Positions 38,001 through 49,808 of a stretch of DNA of 64,000 bases are shown here, one piece after another. The notes beneath the pieces were generated by a model, which saw nothing but the letters and a program-made list of their open reading frames with translations, was not told the origin of the DNA and made no database searches. Position numbers and translations under genes: made by a program. This stretch comes from Rhodovastum atsumiense (GTDB taxonomy: Bacteria > Pseudomonadota > Alphaproteobacteria > Acetobacterales > Acetobacteraceae). The stretch spans positions 1,293,001 through 1,357,000 of the forward strand of contig NZ_OW485601.1 of the NCBI RefSeq assembly GCF_937425535.1. The letters are read 5' to 3'. The first letter of the stretch is position 1, and each line of letters starts with the position of its first letter.

Positions 38001-38112
38001 CGTTGCCGCCCTTGCGAATGAAATCAACGTCTGCTTGCGTGATGGAGCCATTGCTCCGGAAGAATCCGTTGCATCGAATGCCTCTCATGAGCTCCAAGCA
38101 ACCGGAGCATAA
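35077..38112 (+). CDS. Single-module A-T-TE protein with acetoacetyl-CoA-synthetase-like adenylation domain
   Basis: A 1011-residue three-domain protein. Residues 1-610 resemble acetoacetyl-CoA synthetase: FPRLALNYAENLLAG near the start, the adenylate signature IMFSSGTTGAPK at about 261-272, ISGGTDIIGCFVLGNP at about 405 and the C-terminal catalytic lysine in THSGKPSEAA near 597. A carrier domain follows with LGGDSLLAV, whose Ser683 would carry phosphopantetheine. An alpha/beta-hydrolase thioesterase closes the protein (GFSMGG, Ser812; LIDTD; GHWTIM, His967). No condensation domain is present. It would activate a carboxylic acid (perhaps a beta-keto or hydroxy acid), load it on the carrier and release it or transfer it to an acceptor. 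A role in acylating the polysaccharide is suggested only by proximity. Confidence 0.88.
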   Translation: MSVPCYSPSQSAVRSSQLTAFIRHCSKATGQKFATYQDFDRFAVNDYCAFWHNFLTWSAPLIAGEAEPVCTEDDIEHALFFPRLALNYAENLLAGEDSALAIIACHAGRPAERITRGDLRQRVQRAAAGLSELGVGAGDRVVAIAYNDADAVIACLAAATLGATFSAAAPDMGAHAILNRFGQLAPVVLFAHTEQRPGNRLNETLADVVAGLPSLRAVVALGDSEPPSLGNSPVYRLVDLIACSEPLVAWEKFAFNHPLFIMFSSGTTGAPKCIIHGAGGTLLEHLKEHRLHCDLRAGERMFFQTSCAWMMWNWLLTALASRVTIVLYDGPVDHPRTLWSIVAEHDVDVFGTSPAFLRLCQSAEWSPIERHVLNRLRAVLSTGAVLHDVQFDWVLQHVKRVPLQSISGGTDIIGCFVLGNPNLPVWRGEAQCRSLALAVDAAGAEPGEVGELVCRTPFPSRPLGFFGDSDGSRFHDAYFSQNPGIWTHGDRISLTPHGSARLHGRSDGVLNVRGLRLGTAEIYSALQDIPELLETMVVEQEMPDTTVGSRIVLLAVLRPEASLTSDLSLRIRRHIAQRIAAAFVPAVILDVASLPTTHSGKPSEAAARDAVNGRQARNRAALRNPECLDAIAGHSRLHPSFAGNPEDRRDRTTEEALQDIWSRAFGLEDIGLNDDFFDLGGDSLLAVQVCTGIEKVFGYDVPIGTLLRASTIAALARVIDEGIVWQGDSPMVTLREGSGRPLFLLHSMSGNVFEWQPLVARLKSDRPIEAIQARGLNPAATPCDSIEAMAEDYVTLIRARQQKGPYSLLGFSMGGLLAYEIALQLLKMGETVEFVGLIDTDVQDGALPFAEKWRFRRDRLLDIGARIAAMHAAGGIGRIWQRVRHGLIQAPVALDGPPGKEGLELPPLLHRVRVACAQAWAKYDPPHYPGEVVLFYALERRPRYADPLPAWRQRVADLRVINIPAGHWTIMTEPNVAALANEINVCLRDGAIAPEESVASNASHELQATGA

Positions 38113-38631
38113 TTCCAGAGCTGGCTGACCACGAAAGATTCATGGGGTTTGTATCGCTACCATCTCTTTCTCGATGACGTGCCGGTCGCCGCAGGCCAAC
38201 CGATCGGTGAGATCGAAGACACTGACCTGACAGTGTTGGTCCCGGCAGCGACCGGTAGCGTAGATGTAGGCGACGTCAGATGGCGTAGCGCCTACAGCAG
38301 ACTGGCATGGCGGTGGCATACGACTTCCACCGCCGCCTCAGCCCGAAGACCTCTTGAGGCTTTGCTCAGCCGATGCTGCAGGCCGGACTCAGCCCAGTTG
38401 GGTCAAGCCTCGAACTGCCGGGAACTGGCCGCCGGAGCCCGGCGCGATCGTGGCGCAGCATCGAACGGGGCTTGAAGAGGAAGGAACGGTTTAGATCGCA
38501 ACAAGCACTGCTTTGCTGGAAGCATTCTCCAATGAGGCAATACGTTCCGAATACAGATCGTTCTGCCCAATTATGATTAACCGCCGCAGGCTCACCTCAT
38601 CAGATACGGGGGAGGACCACCGACGGAGCAG
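38113..38631. other. 519-bp stretch without an intact gene
   Basis: A + frame directly after the stop (YRYHLFLDDVPVAAGQPIGE, around 38150-38290) has some protein-like character but no start context and soon loses it. It could be the eroded end of another gene. Nothing else is supported. The segment from 38480 to 38630 is AT-richer. Confidence 0.4.
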
Positions 38632-38796
38632 TCAGGCGGTCTGCAGATTCTCAGCAAGGGCCTCCTGGAGATACAGCCGGACAACCTGTTTGATGTCCGC
38701 CATGTCCACCTTCGTCGCCAACGCTCGCTCCCACGCCTGATCCAACAGCCCCGCCCGATGTTCGGCTTCCCGGAAATGCCGGGTCAGAAGGCTCAT
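38632..38796 (-). CDS. Small helical protein, 54 residues
   Basis: A short frame with an ATG at 38796 preceded by AAGGGGGAAC, a good ribosome-binding site. The protein (starting MSLLTRHFREAEHRAGLLDQ and ending LQTA) is amphipathic and almost entirely helical. Charged residues alternate through ALATKVDMADIKQVVRLYLQ. No transmembrane segment and no recognised family. It lies 163 bp downstream of tRNA-Gln on the same strand. Confidence 0.5.
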   Translation of the reverse strand: MSLLTRHFREAEHRAGLLDQAWERALATKVDMADIKQVVRLYLQEALAENLQTA

Positions 38797-38959
38797 CACG
38801 AGTTCCCCCTTGAGAGGGCGGGGGAGCCTACGACGGTACCGGTATAAGGCTCCCGATCACGTGATGTGGAGTGCTTGTGGAGCAGTGGCAGGCACGCTTC
38901 AGCCTCCAGTCGAGCCGGAGCCAGAAAAATCCAGCGATGCCAGGAGGTTACGCCATGAA

Positions 38960-39033
38960 TGGCTGGGGGACTAGGATTCGAACCTAGATAAAACGAGTCA
39001 GAGTCGTTTGTCCTACCGTTGAACGATCCCCCA
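38960..39033 (-). tRNA. tRNA-Gln (anticodon CTG)
   Basis: On the minus strand the cloverleaf is complete. The acceptor 5' TGGGGGA pairs with TCCCCCA, the discriminator base is G and CCA is encoded (38960-38962). The anticodon stem-loop AACGA-CTCTGAC-TCGTT has anticodon CTG, reading CAG. The T arm contains GGTTCGAATCC. The length of 74 bases is normal. Confidence 0.95.
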
Positions 39034-39154
39034 ACGGCGGCGGTGGCCCCTATCTAGTGGGGCGGCCTGCGCCTGTCAAACCCCCATCAATGCCACCTGC
39101 GGAGCATCAACGGTGTGAAATCATGCTTGAAGCGGGGCGGTTTGCGCGGGAACA

Positions 39155-40264
39155 ATGGGACGGAGCATGCGGAAGGCCCCTCTGCGTATGGTCGAGACAT
39201 CCGCACACGTCCTGGCTGGCATCGCGCGAACACCTTCCCCGGTTTTCGCTGCGTTGGATCTTGGCACCAATAATTGCCGGCTCCTGGTAGGGGCCCCCGC
39301 CGGCGACGGGTTTCGCGTCCTCGACAGCTTCAGCCGCATCGTCCGCCTCGGCGAAGGACTGCACCGTACCGGCCGCCTCAGCCCCGACGCGATGGAACGC
39401 GCCATGGCCGCTCTGCATGGCTGCGCTGCCCGCCTCGCACGCCGCCCCGTCCGCGCTGTCCGCGCCATCGCCACCGAGGCCTGCCGCCGCGCCGATAACG
39501 GGGCGGAGTTCCTCGACCGCGTGCGCAAGGAAACCGGACTTGCCATCGACGTCATCACCAGCCGGGAAGAAGCGGAACTCGCGCTGGAAAGTTGCTCCCC
39601 GCTGCTGCGCAGCGGCGGCCGTCGCGCCCTGCTGTTCGACATCGGCGGCGGCTCGACCGAACTGGCCTGGGTGCGCCTGCCCGACTCCGGCCGCCCGGAA
39701 CTGATCGGCTATGTCTCCCTGCCGGTGGGCGTGGTGACCCTGGCCGAACGCTTCGCCGGCAGCGCCGACGACCCGTCCTGCTTTCACGCCATGGTCGACG
39801 ATGTCGCCGACCGGCTGCGCCCTTTTGAATCAGTGCATTGCATCGGCCACGAGATCCGCCAGGGCGGGGTGCGCTTCCTGGGTACCTCCGGCACGGTCAC
39901 CACCCTCGCCGGCATCGCCCTCGACCTCCCCCGCTACAGCCGCCCCGCCGTGGACGGGGCCGTGCTTTCGCGCGCCGCCGCCACCAGCGCGCTCGACCGG
40001 CTGCGCACGCTCGGCCGCGCCGGGCTGGCCGCGCATCCCTGCGTCGGGCCGGAACGAGCCGACTTCGTGCTGCCCGGCTGCGCCATCTTCGCCGCCATCC
40101 ATGCGCTCTGGCCGGCACCCGAGATCGTCGTGGCCGATCGCGGGCTGCGCGAGGGCATGCTGCTGCGGCTGATCCGCGGTGAACGCGGGCGCGGACCGCG
40201 CCCCTGCCGCGGCGGCCTCTCCCCTTTCCCCCCGCCGCGCGGCACCTTAAAAGCCAGGGCCTGA
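39155..40264 (+). CDS. Ppx/GppA-family exopolyphosphatase/guanosine pentaphosphatase
   Basis: A 369-residue protein of the sugar-kinase/HSP70 actin-like fold that hydrolyses polyphosphate or pppGpp. The first phosphate-binding loop is AALDLGTNNCRLLVG, then AIATEACRRADNG. The second phosphate loop is FDIGGGSTELAWV, and SLPVGVVTLAERF follows. Later, FLGTSGTVTTLAGIALDLPR is the adenosine-motif region. The C-terminal HD-like domain of long Ppx proteins is missing, as in short alphaproteobacterial forms. ATGs at 39155 and 39167 and the codon at 39188 are possible starts. rlmE follows with one base between stop and ATG, so the two are cotranscribed. This pairing is common in alphaproteobacteria. 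Confidence 0.9.
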   Translation: MGRSMRKAPLRMVETSAHVLAGIARTPSPVFAALDLGTNNCRLLVGAPAGDGFRVLDSFSRIVRLGEGLHRTGRLSPDAMERAMAALHGCAARLARRPVRAVRAIATEACRRADNGAEFLDRVRKETGLAIDVITSREEAELALESCSPLLRSGGRRALLFDIGGGSTELAWVRLPDSGRPELIGYVSLPVGVVTLAERFAGSADDPSCFHAMVDDVADRLRPFESVHCIGHEIRQGGVRFLGTSGTVTTLAGIALDLPRYSRPAVDGAVLSRAAATSALDRLRTLGRAGLAAHPCVGPERADFVLPGCAIFAAIHALWPAPEIVVADRGLREGMLLRLIRGERGRGPRPCRGGLSPFPPPRGTLKARA

Positions 40265-40265
40265 C

Positions 40266-42761
<2,496 letters not shown>

Positions 42762-42762
<1 letters not shown>

Positions 42763-43436
42763 TGGGCCTGCGCGCCGTCGTCTTCGACGCCTACGGTACG
42801 CTGCTTGACGTGCACTCGGCGATGGCGCGCCACGCGCCACGCCTGGGTGCGCAGTGGCAGGCACTGTCGGCGGAGTGGCGCAGCAAGCAGCTTGAATATA
42901 CCTGGGTGCGCAGCCTGGCCGGGCCCACACACCACCAGGACTTCGCGCAGGCAACCGACAGGGCGCTGGATTTCGTGGCCGCACGCCACGGCATCGACGA
43001 CCCGGCGCTGCTTGCCGATCTGCGGGCAGCCTATCGCAGCCTCTCCGCTTATCCGGAAGTGCCCGGGGTCCTGGCGGCATTGCGGGCGAAGGGGCTCGGC
43101 CGCGCCATCCTCTCCAACGGCACCCCCGCCATGCTGGCCGAGGCCGTGCGCGCCGCCGGGCTGGACGGCGCGCTCGATGCCGTGCTGAGCGTGGAAAGCG
43201 TCGGGGTGTTCAAGCCGGATCCCCGTGTCTATCGGCTTGCCGCCGAGCGGCTTGGCCACCCCACCGGGGCGATGGGATTTGCCTCGTCCAACGCCTGGGA
43301 CGCGTTCGGGGCACGGGCGGCCGGGTTCCATGTGTTCTGGATCAACCGCTCGGGCCAGCCCGACGAGTACGGCCTGCGCGGCACTGTCTGTGAACTGCCC
43401 GACCTTGCGGCGCTGCCGGAGAAATTGCTGACGTGA
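42762..43436 (+). CDS. HAD-superfamily (S)-2-haloacid dehalogenase, type II
   Basis: A 224-residue HAD hydrolase. The nucleophile Asp9 is in VVFDAYGTLLDVHSA, motif II Ser/Asn in ILSNGTPAML, the lysine in GVFKPDPRVYRLA and the motif IV-type FASSNAWDAFGA. The ASSNAWDAFGA block and FDAYGTLLDVHSA are specific for type II haloacid dehalogenases (L-2-haloalkanoate to D-2-hydroxyalkanoate), although many such proteins act on natural phosphate or haloacid substrates not yet known. The ATG overlaps the guaB stop (TGATG), so it is translated with guaB, an unexplained pairing. Confidence 0.9.
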
Positions 43437-43447
43437 CACGATACGTG

Positions 43448-43519
43448 CCGGGGCGCTGCCCCGGACCCTGCCAGGAGGCTTTGCCTCCTGGACCTCCACC
43501 AAGGGCCGAAGGCCCTTGG
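43448..43519. repeat. Modular multi-hairpin GC-rich intergenic repeat, copy B
   Basis: Three perfect hairpins lie in tandem: CCGGGGC-GCT-GCCCCGG (43448-43464), CCAGGAGGC-TTT-GCCTCCTGG (43471-43491) and CCAAGGGCC-GAA-GGCCCTTGG (43499-43519). The last shares sequence and GAA loop with a module of copy A at 896-914. The element fills the gap between the dehalogenase stop and the rsmB start, much as copy A fills topA-rnr. Confidence 0.75.
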
Positions 43520-43548
43520 AACCCGGTTTCCGTGGAAGTACCCGCCCG

Positions 43549-44844
43549 GTGACGCCCGCAGCCCGTATCGCCGCCGCCATCGACCTGGTGGCCGAAATCG
43601 AGGCGGCGCCGCGCAAGCCGGCCGATGCCGTCGCCAACGATTTCTTCCGCAGCCGCCGCTATATCGGCAGCAGCGACCGCCGCACCATCTCAGACCGCGC
43701 CTGGCGCGTGCTGCGCGCACGCAGGCGCCTGGAATGGTGGCTGCGCCGCGCCGGGGCGAGACCGGCGCCGCGACTGCTGGTGGCGGCCTCGCTGCTGCTG
43801 GAAGGCTGGACCTTCAGCGGCGTGACCCAGAGCTTCTCGGGCGGACAGTTCGCCCCCTCCCCGCTCATCGCCGCCGAGAGCGCGGTGCTGCACCCGTTGG
43901 AAGGCCACACCCTCGACCATCCGGAGATGCCGGAGGCGGTGCGGCTGGAAGTGCCGGACTGGATCCTGCCCCATCTGCGGCAACGCTTCGGCCACGACCT
44001 TGCCGCCGAACTGGCGGCGATGGCGGGCGAGGCCCCCCTCGACCTGCGCGTCAACCTGCTCAAGGGCACGCGGGACGCGGCACGGCAGGCGCTGGCCGCC
44101 GAAGGCATCGAGGCGGAGCCGACCCCCCTTTCGCCCTGGGGACTGCGCATCGCCGGACGGCGGCCGGTCTCCACCGGACCGGCGTTCCAGGGGGGGCTGG
44201 TCGAGATCCAGGACGAGGGCAGCCAGTTGGTGGCGGCGATGGTCGGCGCCGCCCCGGGCATGCGGGTGGTCGACTGGTGCGCGGGCGCCGGCGGCAAGAC
44301 CCTGGCGCTGGCGATGAGCATGGACAACCGCGGCCACGTCACGGCCTGCGACGTCTCGGCGCACCGACTCGAAGGGGCGGTGCGGCGGCTGCGCCGGGCG
44401 GGCGTGCACAACGTGGAACGCCACCTCGTCGAACCGGGCGACAAATGGGCCAAGCGCCGCGCCGGCAGCATCGATCGCGTCCTGGTGGACGCGCCCTGCA
44501 CCGGCACGGGCACATGGCGCCGCAATCCGGATGCGCGGTTGCGATTGCAGGAAAACGATCTCGCGGAATTGCGCCCGAAACAGGCCGCCATCCTGGCAAC
44601 GGCGGCCGGTCTGGTTCGCAAGGGCGGCCGGCTGGTCTACGCTACCTGCTCGGTGTTGCCCGAGGAGAACGAGGAACAGTTGCGCGCATTCCTGTCCGCT
44701 CATTCCGACTTCACCCTCGTTCCACTGGCCGACGCCTGGGCGCTGCCCGGACCGCCGCCGGGGCCAGGTCCTTATCTGGCGCTGACGCCACGCAGCCATG
44801 GGACCGACGGGTTCTTCGCCGCCGTGCTGGAGCGAACGGCGTGA
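43549..44844 (+). CDS. RsmB/NOL1/NOP2-family RNA (cytosine-5)-methyltransferase
   Basis: A 431-residue SAM-dependent m5C methyltransferase, probably acting on 16S rRNA. The GTG at 43549 is chosen because the TTG further upstream lies inside the hairpin repeat. An N-terminal NusB-like helical region (ARIAAAIDLVAEIEAAPRKP) leads to the methyltransferase core: motif I VDWCAGAGGKTLALAM, motif IV DAPCTGTGTWRRNPDA with one catalytic Cys and motif VI YATCSVLPEENEEQ with the second. Its stop overlaps the next start (GTGA). Confidence 0.92.
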   Translation: MTPAARIAAAIDLVAEIEAAPRKPADAVANDFFRSRRYIGSSDRRTISDRAWRVLRARRRLEWWLRRAGARPAPRLLVAASLLLEGWTFSGVTQSFSGGQFAPSPLIAAESAVLHPLEGHTLDHPEMPEAVRLEVPDWILPHLRQRFGHDLAAELAAMAGEAPLDLRVNLLKGTRDAARQALAAEGIEAEPTPLSPWGLRIAGRRPVSTGPAFQGGLVEIQDEGSQLVAAMVGAAPGMRVVDWCAGAGGKTLALAMSMDNRGHVTACDVSAHRLEGAVRRLRRAGVHNVERHLVEPGDKWAKRRAGSIDRVLVDAPCTGTGTWRRNPDARLRLQENDLAELRPKQAAILATAAGLVRKGGRLVYATCSVLPEENEEQLRAFLSAHSDFTLVPLADAWALPGPPPGPGPYLALTPRSHGTDGFFAAVLERTA

Positions 44845-45404
44845 TCGCCGTCCGCCGGGCGCGCGTGGCTGATGCCGCCGCGATCGGCGCAGTGCACGTC
44901 GCGGCCTGGCGGAGCGCCTATGCGGGCATCCTGCCCAACGACTATCTCGCCGGATTATCGGCCCGCCGGCAGGCCGCGTACTACGAATCCGCCATCCGCG
45001 GTGGCCTGGGGGTGCATGTCGGCACCGCCTCGGGCACGGATGCGATCCCGCCGGGGGGGCCGGCCCGGGTGATCGGCTTCGTCACCGGTGGGCATGCGCG
45101 GCAGGGTGGCGCCACGCTCGGCGAAGGCGAGATCGAGACGCTCTACGTCCTGGACGACTGGCGCGATCGCGGGCTCGGGCGACGGCTGGTGCGGGCGGCG
45201 GCGGCGCATCTGGTGTCGCTGGGCTGCCGCTCAGCCTTCGTCTGGGTGCTGCGCGACAACCCCAGCCGCTGGTTCTACGAAAGGCTGGGCGGACGCGTCG
45301 CGGCGGAGGCCCCCATCCAGGTCGCGGGCATCCCGCTGATGCAGACGGCGTATGTGTGGCCTTCGATCGAGAAACTGGAACAGTCGGCCTCCTCGGCAAG
45401 CTGA
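44841..45404 (+). CDS. GNAT-family N-acetyltransferase
   Basis: A 187-residue acetyl-CoA-dependent acyltransferase. The N-terminal part VRRARVADAAAIGAVHVAAW is the typical first helix of the RimI/GNAT fold. The acetyl-CoA-binding motif A is visible in YVLDDWRDRGLGRRLVRAA. Near the end, NPSRWFYERLGGR is the usual motif B. The start is a GTG that overlaps the rsmB stop, so a GTGA overlap couples it to that gene. The substrate is unknown. Confidence 0.88.
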   Translation: MIAVRRARVADAAAIGAVHVAAWRSAYAGILPNDYLAGLSARRQAAYYESAIRGGLGVHVGTASGTDAIPPGGPARVIGFVTGGHARQGGATLGEGEIETLYVLDDWRDRGLGRRLVRAAAAHLVSLGCRSAFVWVLRDNPSRWFYERLGGRVAAEAPIQVAGIPLMQTAYVWPSIEKLEQSASSAS

Positions 45405-45600
45405 TCTCCCCTGTTGGCCCGGGGCGGAGGGTGGGCCGGCATGGCCTGGCCTGACAATGGATCGGGCCGGAAAACACGGGTCGTGCGCGGGTTCCCGGCG
45501 CTATGTCGAGGTTGTCCCGTAGCTGCCTTGCGCTCAAATCCTTGCGTCTTGACGCGGTCCGTGCTGCAAGGCCGCGCACCGTGACCCACAGGTGCATCTC

Positions 45601-47184
<1,584 letters not shown>

Positions 47185-47195
47185 CATGACCCTGC

Positions 47196-47295
47196 CAGCC
47201 TGTTCGGGGCCATTTGTCCCGAACAGGCTGTTGGTGCGGCGATCATCCTGCCCGTTCCCGACACCATCAGCCGGCATGAGTGTCACCGGCTGATG
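47196..47295. terminator. Tandem hairpins between guaA and the convergent LysR gene
   Basis: Two inverted repeats follow the guaA stop. The first has perfect 13-bp arms CAGCCTGTTCGGG (47196-47208) and CCCGAACAGGCTG (47218-47230). The second has 10-bp arms CATCAGCCGG (47265-47274) and CCGGCTGATG (47286-47295). With converging genes on both sides they probably stop transcription in both directions. No long T-run is present. Confidence 0.65.
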
Positions 47296-47371
47296 ATCGC
47301 ACGCGCGACCCGCCCGAAGGCGGTGCGCGTGATTGCCACACAATGACATCCAACCAGCGTCCCGCTGTTGT

Positions 47372-48268
47372 TCAGCTTCGTGTGTTGCCGCGCATGGGCC
47401 GGAGATAGCGCTTCAGCTCGGCGTAGAGCGCCGTCATGGCAGCCTGCACAAGGGCCGACGACCTGAGATCGGGATGCGTGACCAGCCAAACCTCCATCTT
47501 GTGGTGGAGCCCAGGCAGCACGCGGATGAGGTCTGGCTCCCGCCCGGCGAGCGGCTCCTGCACGATGCCAACGCCCAGGCCCGCACGTACGGCCGCGATT
47601 TGCGCCACATCGCTGTCGGTCGCCAGAACGAGGCTCCGGCTGAAGCGTGTCGCGTCGATCTCCAGGGCGTCAGCCAAGGTCCGGCGACGATCCTGACCGA
47701 TGAGGTTCGGCGCATCGAGCAGGTGTTCCAGCGAGGACGGAGCACCGTGCCGGTCGATCCAGCTTTTATGAGCATAGAAGCCGACTTTGATCGTCCCGGC
47801 ACGCCGCGCGATAAGGCTTTTCTGCCGTGGACGCACCATGCGTATGGCGAGATCCGCGTCGCGCCGGAGGATATCCGTTTCGCTGTCCGACAGGATCAGT
47901 TCGAACGCCAGGCCGGGATGAAGGGTGCGAAGGCGCGCCAGCATCGGGGGCAGCACCTCGGTTCCCATGACCTCGCTCGCCGCCAGGCGAACCGTTCCCT
48001 GCACGCTGCCCACGCGCTCGCTCGCCAGACGCGCAATGGCGCCGATCGAGGCTTCGATCCGGGCGACCTCCGGCAATATCCGTTCGGCGAGCGCCGTCGG
48101 GATCAACCCGCGGGTCGATCGTGTGAACAGCCGGCCTCCTAACTGTTGCTCCAGTTCTTCCAAATGGCGACGGGCTGTCGGATGCGTGATGGCGAGCCTC
48201 CGCGCCGCCGCCGACAGGCTGCCGCTCCGGGCGATTTCCAGAAAACTGCGGTAGAGGCCCCAGTCCAT
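47372..48268 (-). CDS. LysR-family transcriptional regulator (divergent from DUF4260 gene)
   Basis: A 298-residue LysR-type regulator. The ATG at 48268 gives the standard N-terminus MDWGLYRSFLEIARSGSLSA, with helix-turn-helix SAAARRLAITHPTARRHLEEL. The effector-binding domain includes GTVRLAASEVMGTEVLPPML and GLGVGIVQEPLAG. Ligand unknown. It is transcribed away from the DUF4260 gene. A TTC-N11-GAA box lies between them, so autoregulation and control of the divergent gene are likely. Confidence 0.9.
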   Translation of the reverse strand: MDWGLYRSFLEIARSGSLSAAARRLAITHPTARRHLEELEQQLGGRLFTRSTRGLIPTALAERILPEVARIEASIGAIARLASERVGSVQGTVRLAASEVMGTEVLPPMLARLRTLHPGLAFELILSDSETDILRRDADLAIRMVRPRQKSLIARRAGTIKVGFYAHKSWIDRHGAPSSLEHLLDAPNLIGQDRRRTLADALEIDATRFSRSLVLATDSDVAQIAAVRAGLGVGIVQEPLAGREPDLIRVLPGLHHKMEVWLVTHPDLRSSALVQAAMTALYAELKRYLRPMRGNTRS

Positions 48269-48288
48269 GGTGGTCCACTTGATAAAAA

Positions 48289-48305
48289 TTCGTACAGCAA
48301 ATGAA
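48289..48305. promoter_or_regulatory. Putative LysR-type operator (TTC-N11-GAA)
   Basis: In the AT-rich 103-bp gap between the divergent LysR and DUF4260 genes, TTC at 48289-48291 and GAA at 48303-48305 are an inverted pair spaced eleven bases apart, the T-N11-A arrangement of LysR-type binding sites. The site is 21 bp from the LysR start codon and 67 bp from the DUF4260 start. Confidence 0.45.
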
Positions 48306-48371
48306 CCAAATGAATTAATTTCGTTCAAGTTCGAGGCGGGACATGGTGCTGCCACGACCAGAGGATTTCCC

Positions 48372-48791
48372 ATGTCCCGACCGGTTTCGACCCGTTTGTC
48401 ACCAGATGCCGCTTCGCACGCATCGGCAGGCGGTGTGCTGGTGTTGCTGCGCCTTGAGAATCTTGCGCTGGCGGTCGCGGCCGTCCTGACCTTCCGCGCA
48501 ACCGGCGGCACGTGGGGGCTGTTTGCCGCTGTCTTCTTGCTGCCCGATCTTTCCATGGTCGGCTATCTCGCCGGCCCGGCGACAGGCGCGCACGGCTACA
48601 ATCTCGCGCACACCTATATCGCCCCCTCCTTGCTCGCCGCACTGGGCTGGGCGGCCGGAAACATCGTGTGGCTGCAAATCGCGCTGATCTGGGGCGCCCA
48701 TATCGGCGTCGATCGGGCGCTCGGCTTCGGACTGAAATATACGACCAGCTTCGCCGCAACCCATCTCGGACAGCTCAAGCGGCACAGCTGA
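48372..48791 (+). CDS. DUF4260-family membrane protein
   Basis: A 139-residue membrane protein with three or four helices. The core LLRLENLALAVAAVLTFRAT, then LLPDLSMVGYLAG, YNLAHTYIAPSLLA and HIGVDRALGFGLKYTTSF match DUF4260. Function unknown. Its expression is probably controlled by the divergent LysR regulator. The ATG at 48372 is chosen because residues upstream do not fit the family. Confidence 0.82.
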   Translation: MSRPVSTRLSPDAASHASAGGVLVLLRLENLALAVAAVLTFRATGGTWGLFAAVFLLPDLSMVGYLAGPATGAHGYNLAHTYIAPSLLAALGWAAGNIVWLQIALIWGAHIGVDRALGFGLKYTTSFAATHLGQLKRHS

Positions 48792-48995
48792 ACACGCCGA
48801 TTTCCTTCATTCCATCTTTTGATCATGGAATGATATGGTGGACAGCCCGTCCTTCCCGCCGGAGTTATGGGATGCTCCAGCAGTCGAAGGGACCACCTCC
48901 GCGTCGGCATTACGGCAGCAGCCGATCCCGCAATGGTCCGGATGTGTATTTCTGAACGGCATATCTGGCGTGTTGTGCATGACCTGGACAACCGA

Positions 48996-49808
48996 ATGGA
49001 CGACGACAGCGATCGGGCCGCATGGTGCGGGCGGCGGGTTGGTTGGCTGATCACGTCGGTGGCGCTGCATGGCGCGACCCTGGCGGCGCTGATCGCATTT
49101 CCGGGCGACGCGCCGCGGCACACATGGCCGGCGCCGATGGCGGTGACACTCGCCATGCTGCCTGCGGTGGCGGATGGCGTGCCGCCCGACGACGCCGCGG
49201 CAGATGCAACCACCCGCGGGCAGCCACCCGAGGCGGCGCCCCGCCCGGCGACGGAAGCGCCGGACAGAGCCGCCGGGCTGGCGGCTCCCTCGCAGCCAAT
49301 GGCGATCCCACCGGCAGCGCCCCCACAGGCACAGCCGGCGCCGCCCCCCGCGCGGCCGCCCAGGCCCTCGCCTTCCCCACGCCCCATGCCGGCCCCGTCC
49401 GCGGCGCGACCGGGACCACCGCCGTCACGACCGATGTCCCCGGGCAGCGCCGTGTCCGGCCCGGATGCAGCCACCGCGACAGAGCCGCCGCCCCCCTCCC
49501 CCGCCCTCGCGCCGGCAACCATCAGCGGCATCTGGGCAGCCGCGGTCGCGGCCTGGGTGCAACGGCATAAATCCTATCCGGAGGAAGCGCGCCGCAATGG
49601 CCAGGAAGGCCGCGCCACAGTGCGGATAACCATCCGCCGCGACGGCACGGTGCTGGAAGCCGCGTTGCTGCAGGCGACCGGCGCGGACGTGCTCGACCAT
49701 GCCGTGATGACGATGCTGCGGGGCGCGCGGCTGCCCCCCTTCCCGGACGGGATGCCGCAACCGCAGGTCAGCGTGACGATACCGATCGCCTACATGCTGG
49801 GGCGCTGA
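48996..49808 (+). CDS. TonB-like energy transducer (Pro-rich, orphan)
   Basis: A TonB-family protein of about 270 residues. One N-terminal membrane anchor (WLITSVALHGATLAALIAF) is followed by a roughly 110-residue Pro/Ala-rich periplasmic spacer. The C-terminal TonB domain reads SYPEEARRNGQEGRATVRIT and GTVLEAALLQATG, ending PQVSVTIPIAYML. Such proteins pass proton-motive force to outer-membrane receptors. No exbB, exbD or receptor gene is near. An earlier ATG at 48942 is possible. The spacer is strongly repetitive at the DNA level (GC-rich), a likely place for length variation. Confidence 0.82.
   Translation: MDDDSDRAAWCGRRVGWLITSVALHGATLAALIAFPGDAPRHTWPAPMAVTLAMLPAVADGVPPDDAAADATTRGQPPEAAPRPATEAPDRAAGLAAPSQPMAIPPAAPPQAQPAPPPARPPRPSPSPRPMPAPSAARPGPPPSRPMSPGSAVSGPDAATATEPPPPSPALAPATISGIWAAAVAAWVQRHKSYPEEARRNGQEGRATVRITIRRDGTVLEAALLQATGADVLDHAVMTMLRGARLPPFPDGMPQPQVSVTIPIAYMLGR

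Noticed and set aside
43734-44840. Long + frame overlapping rsmB and continuing into the GNAT gene
   Set aside because: Only the part from 44841 is real (GNAT); the earlier part is the wrong frame of rsmB.
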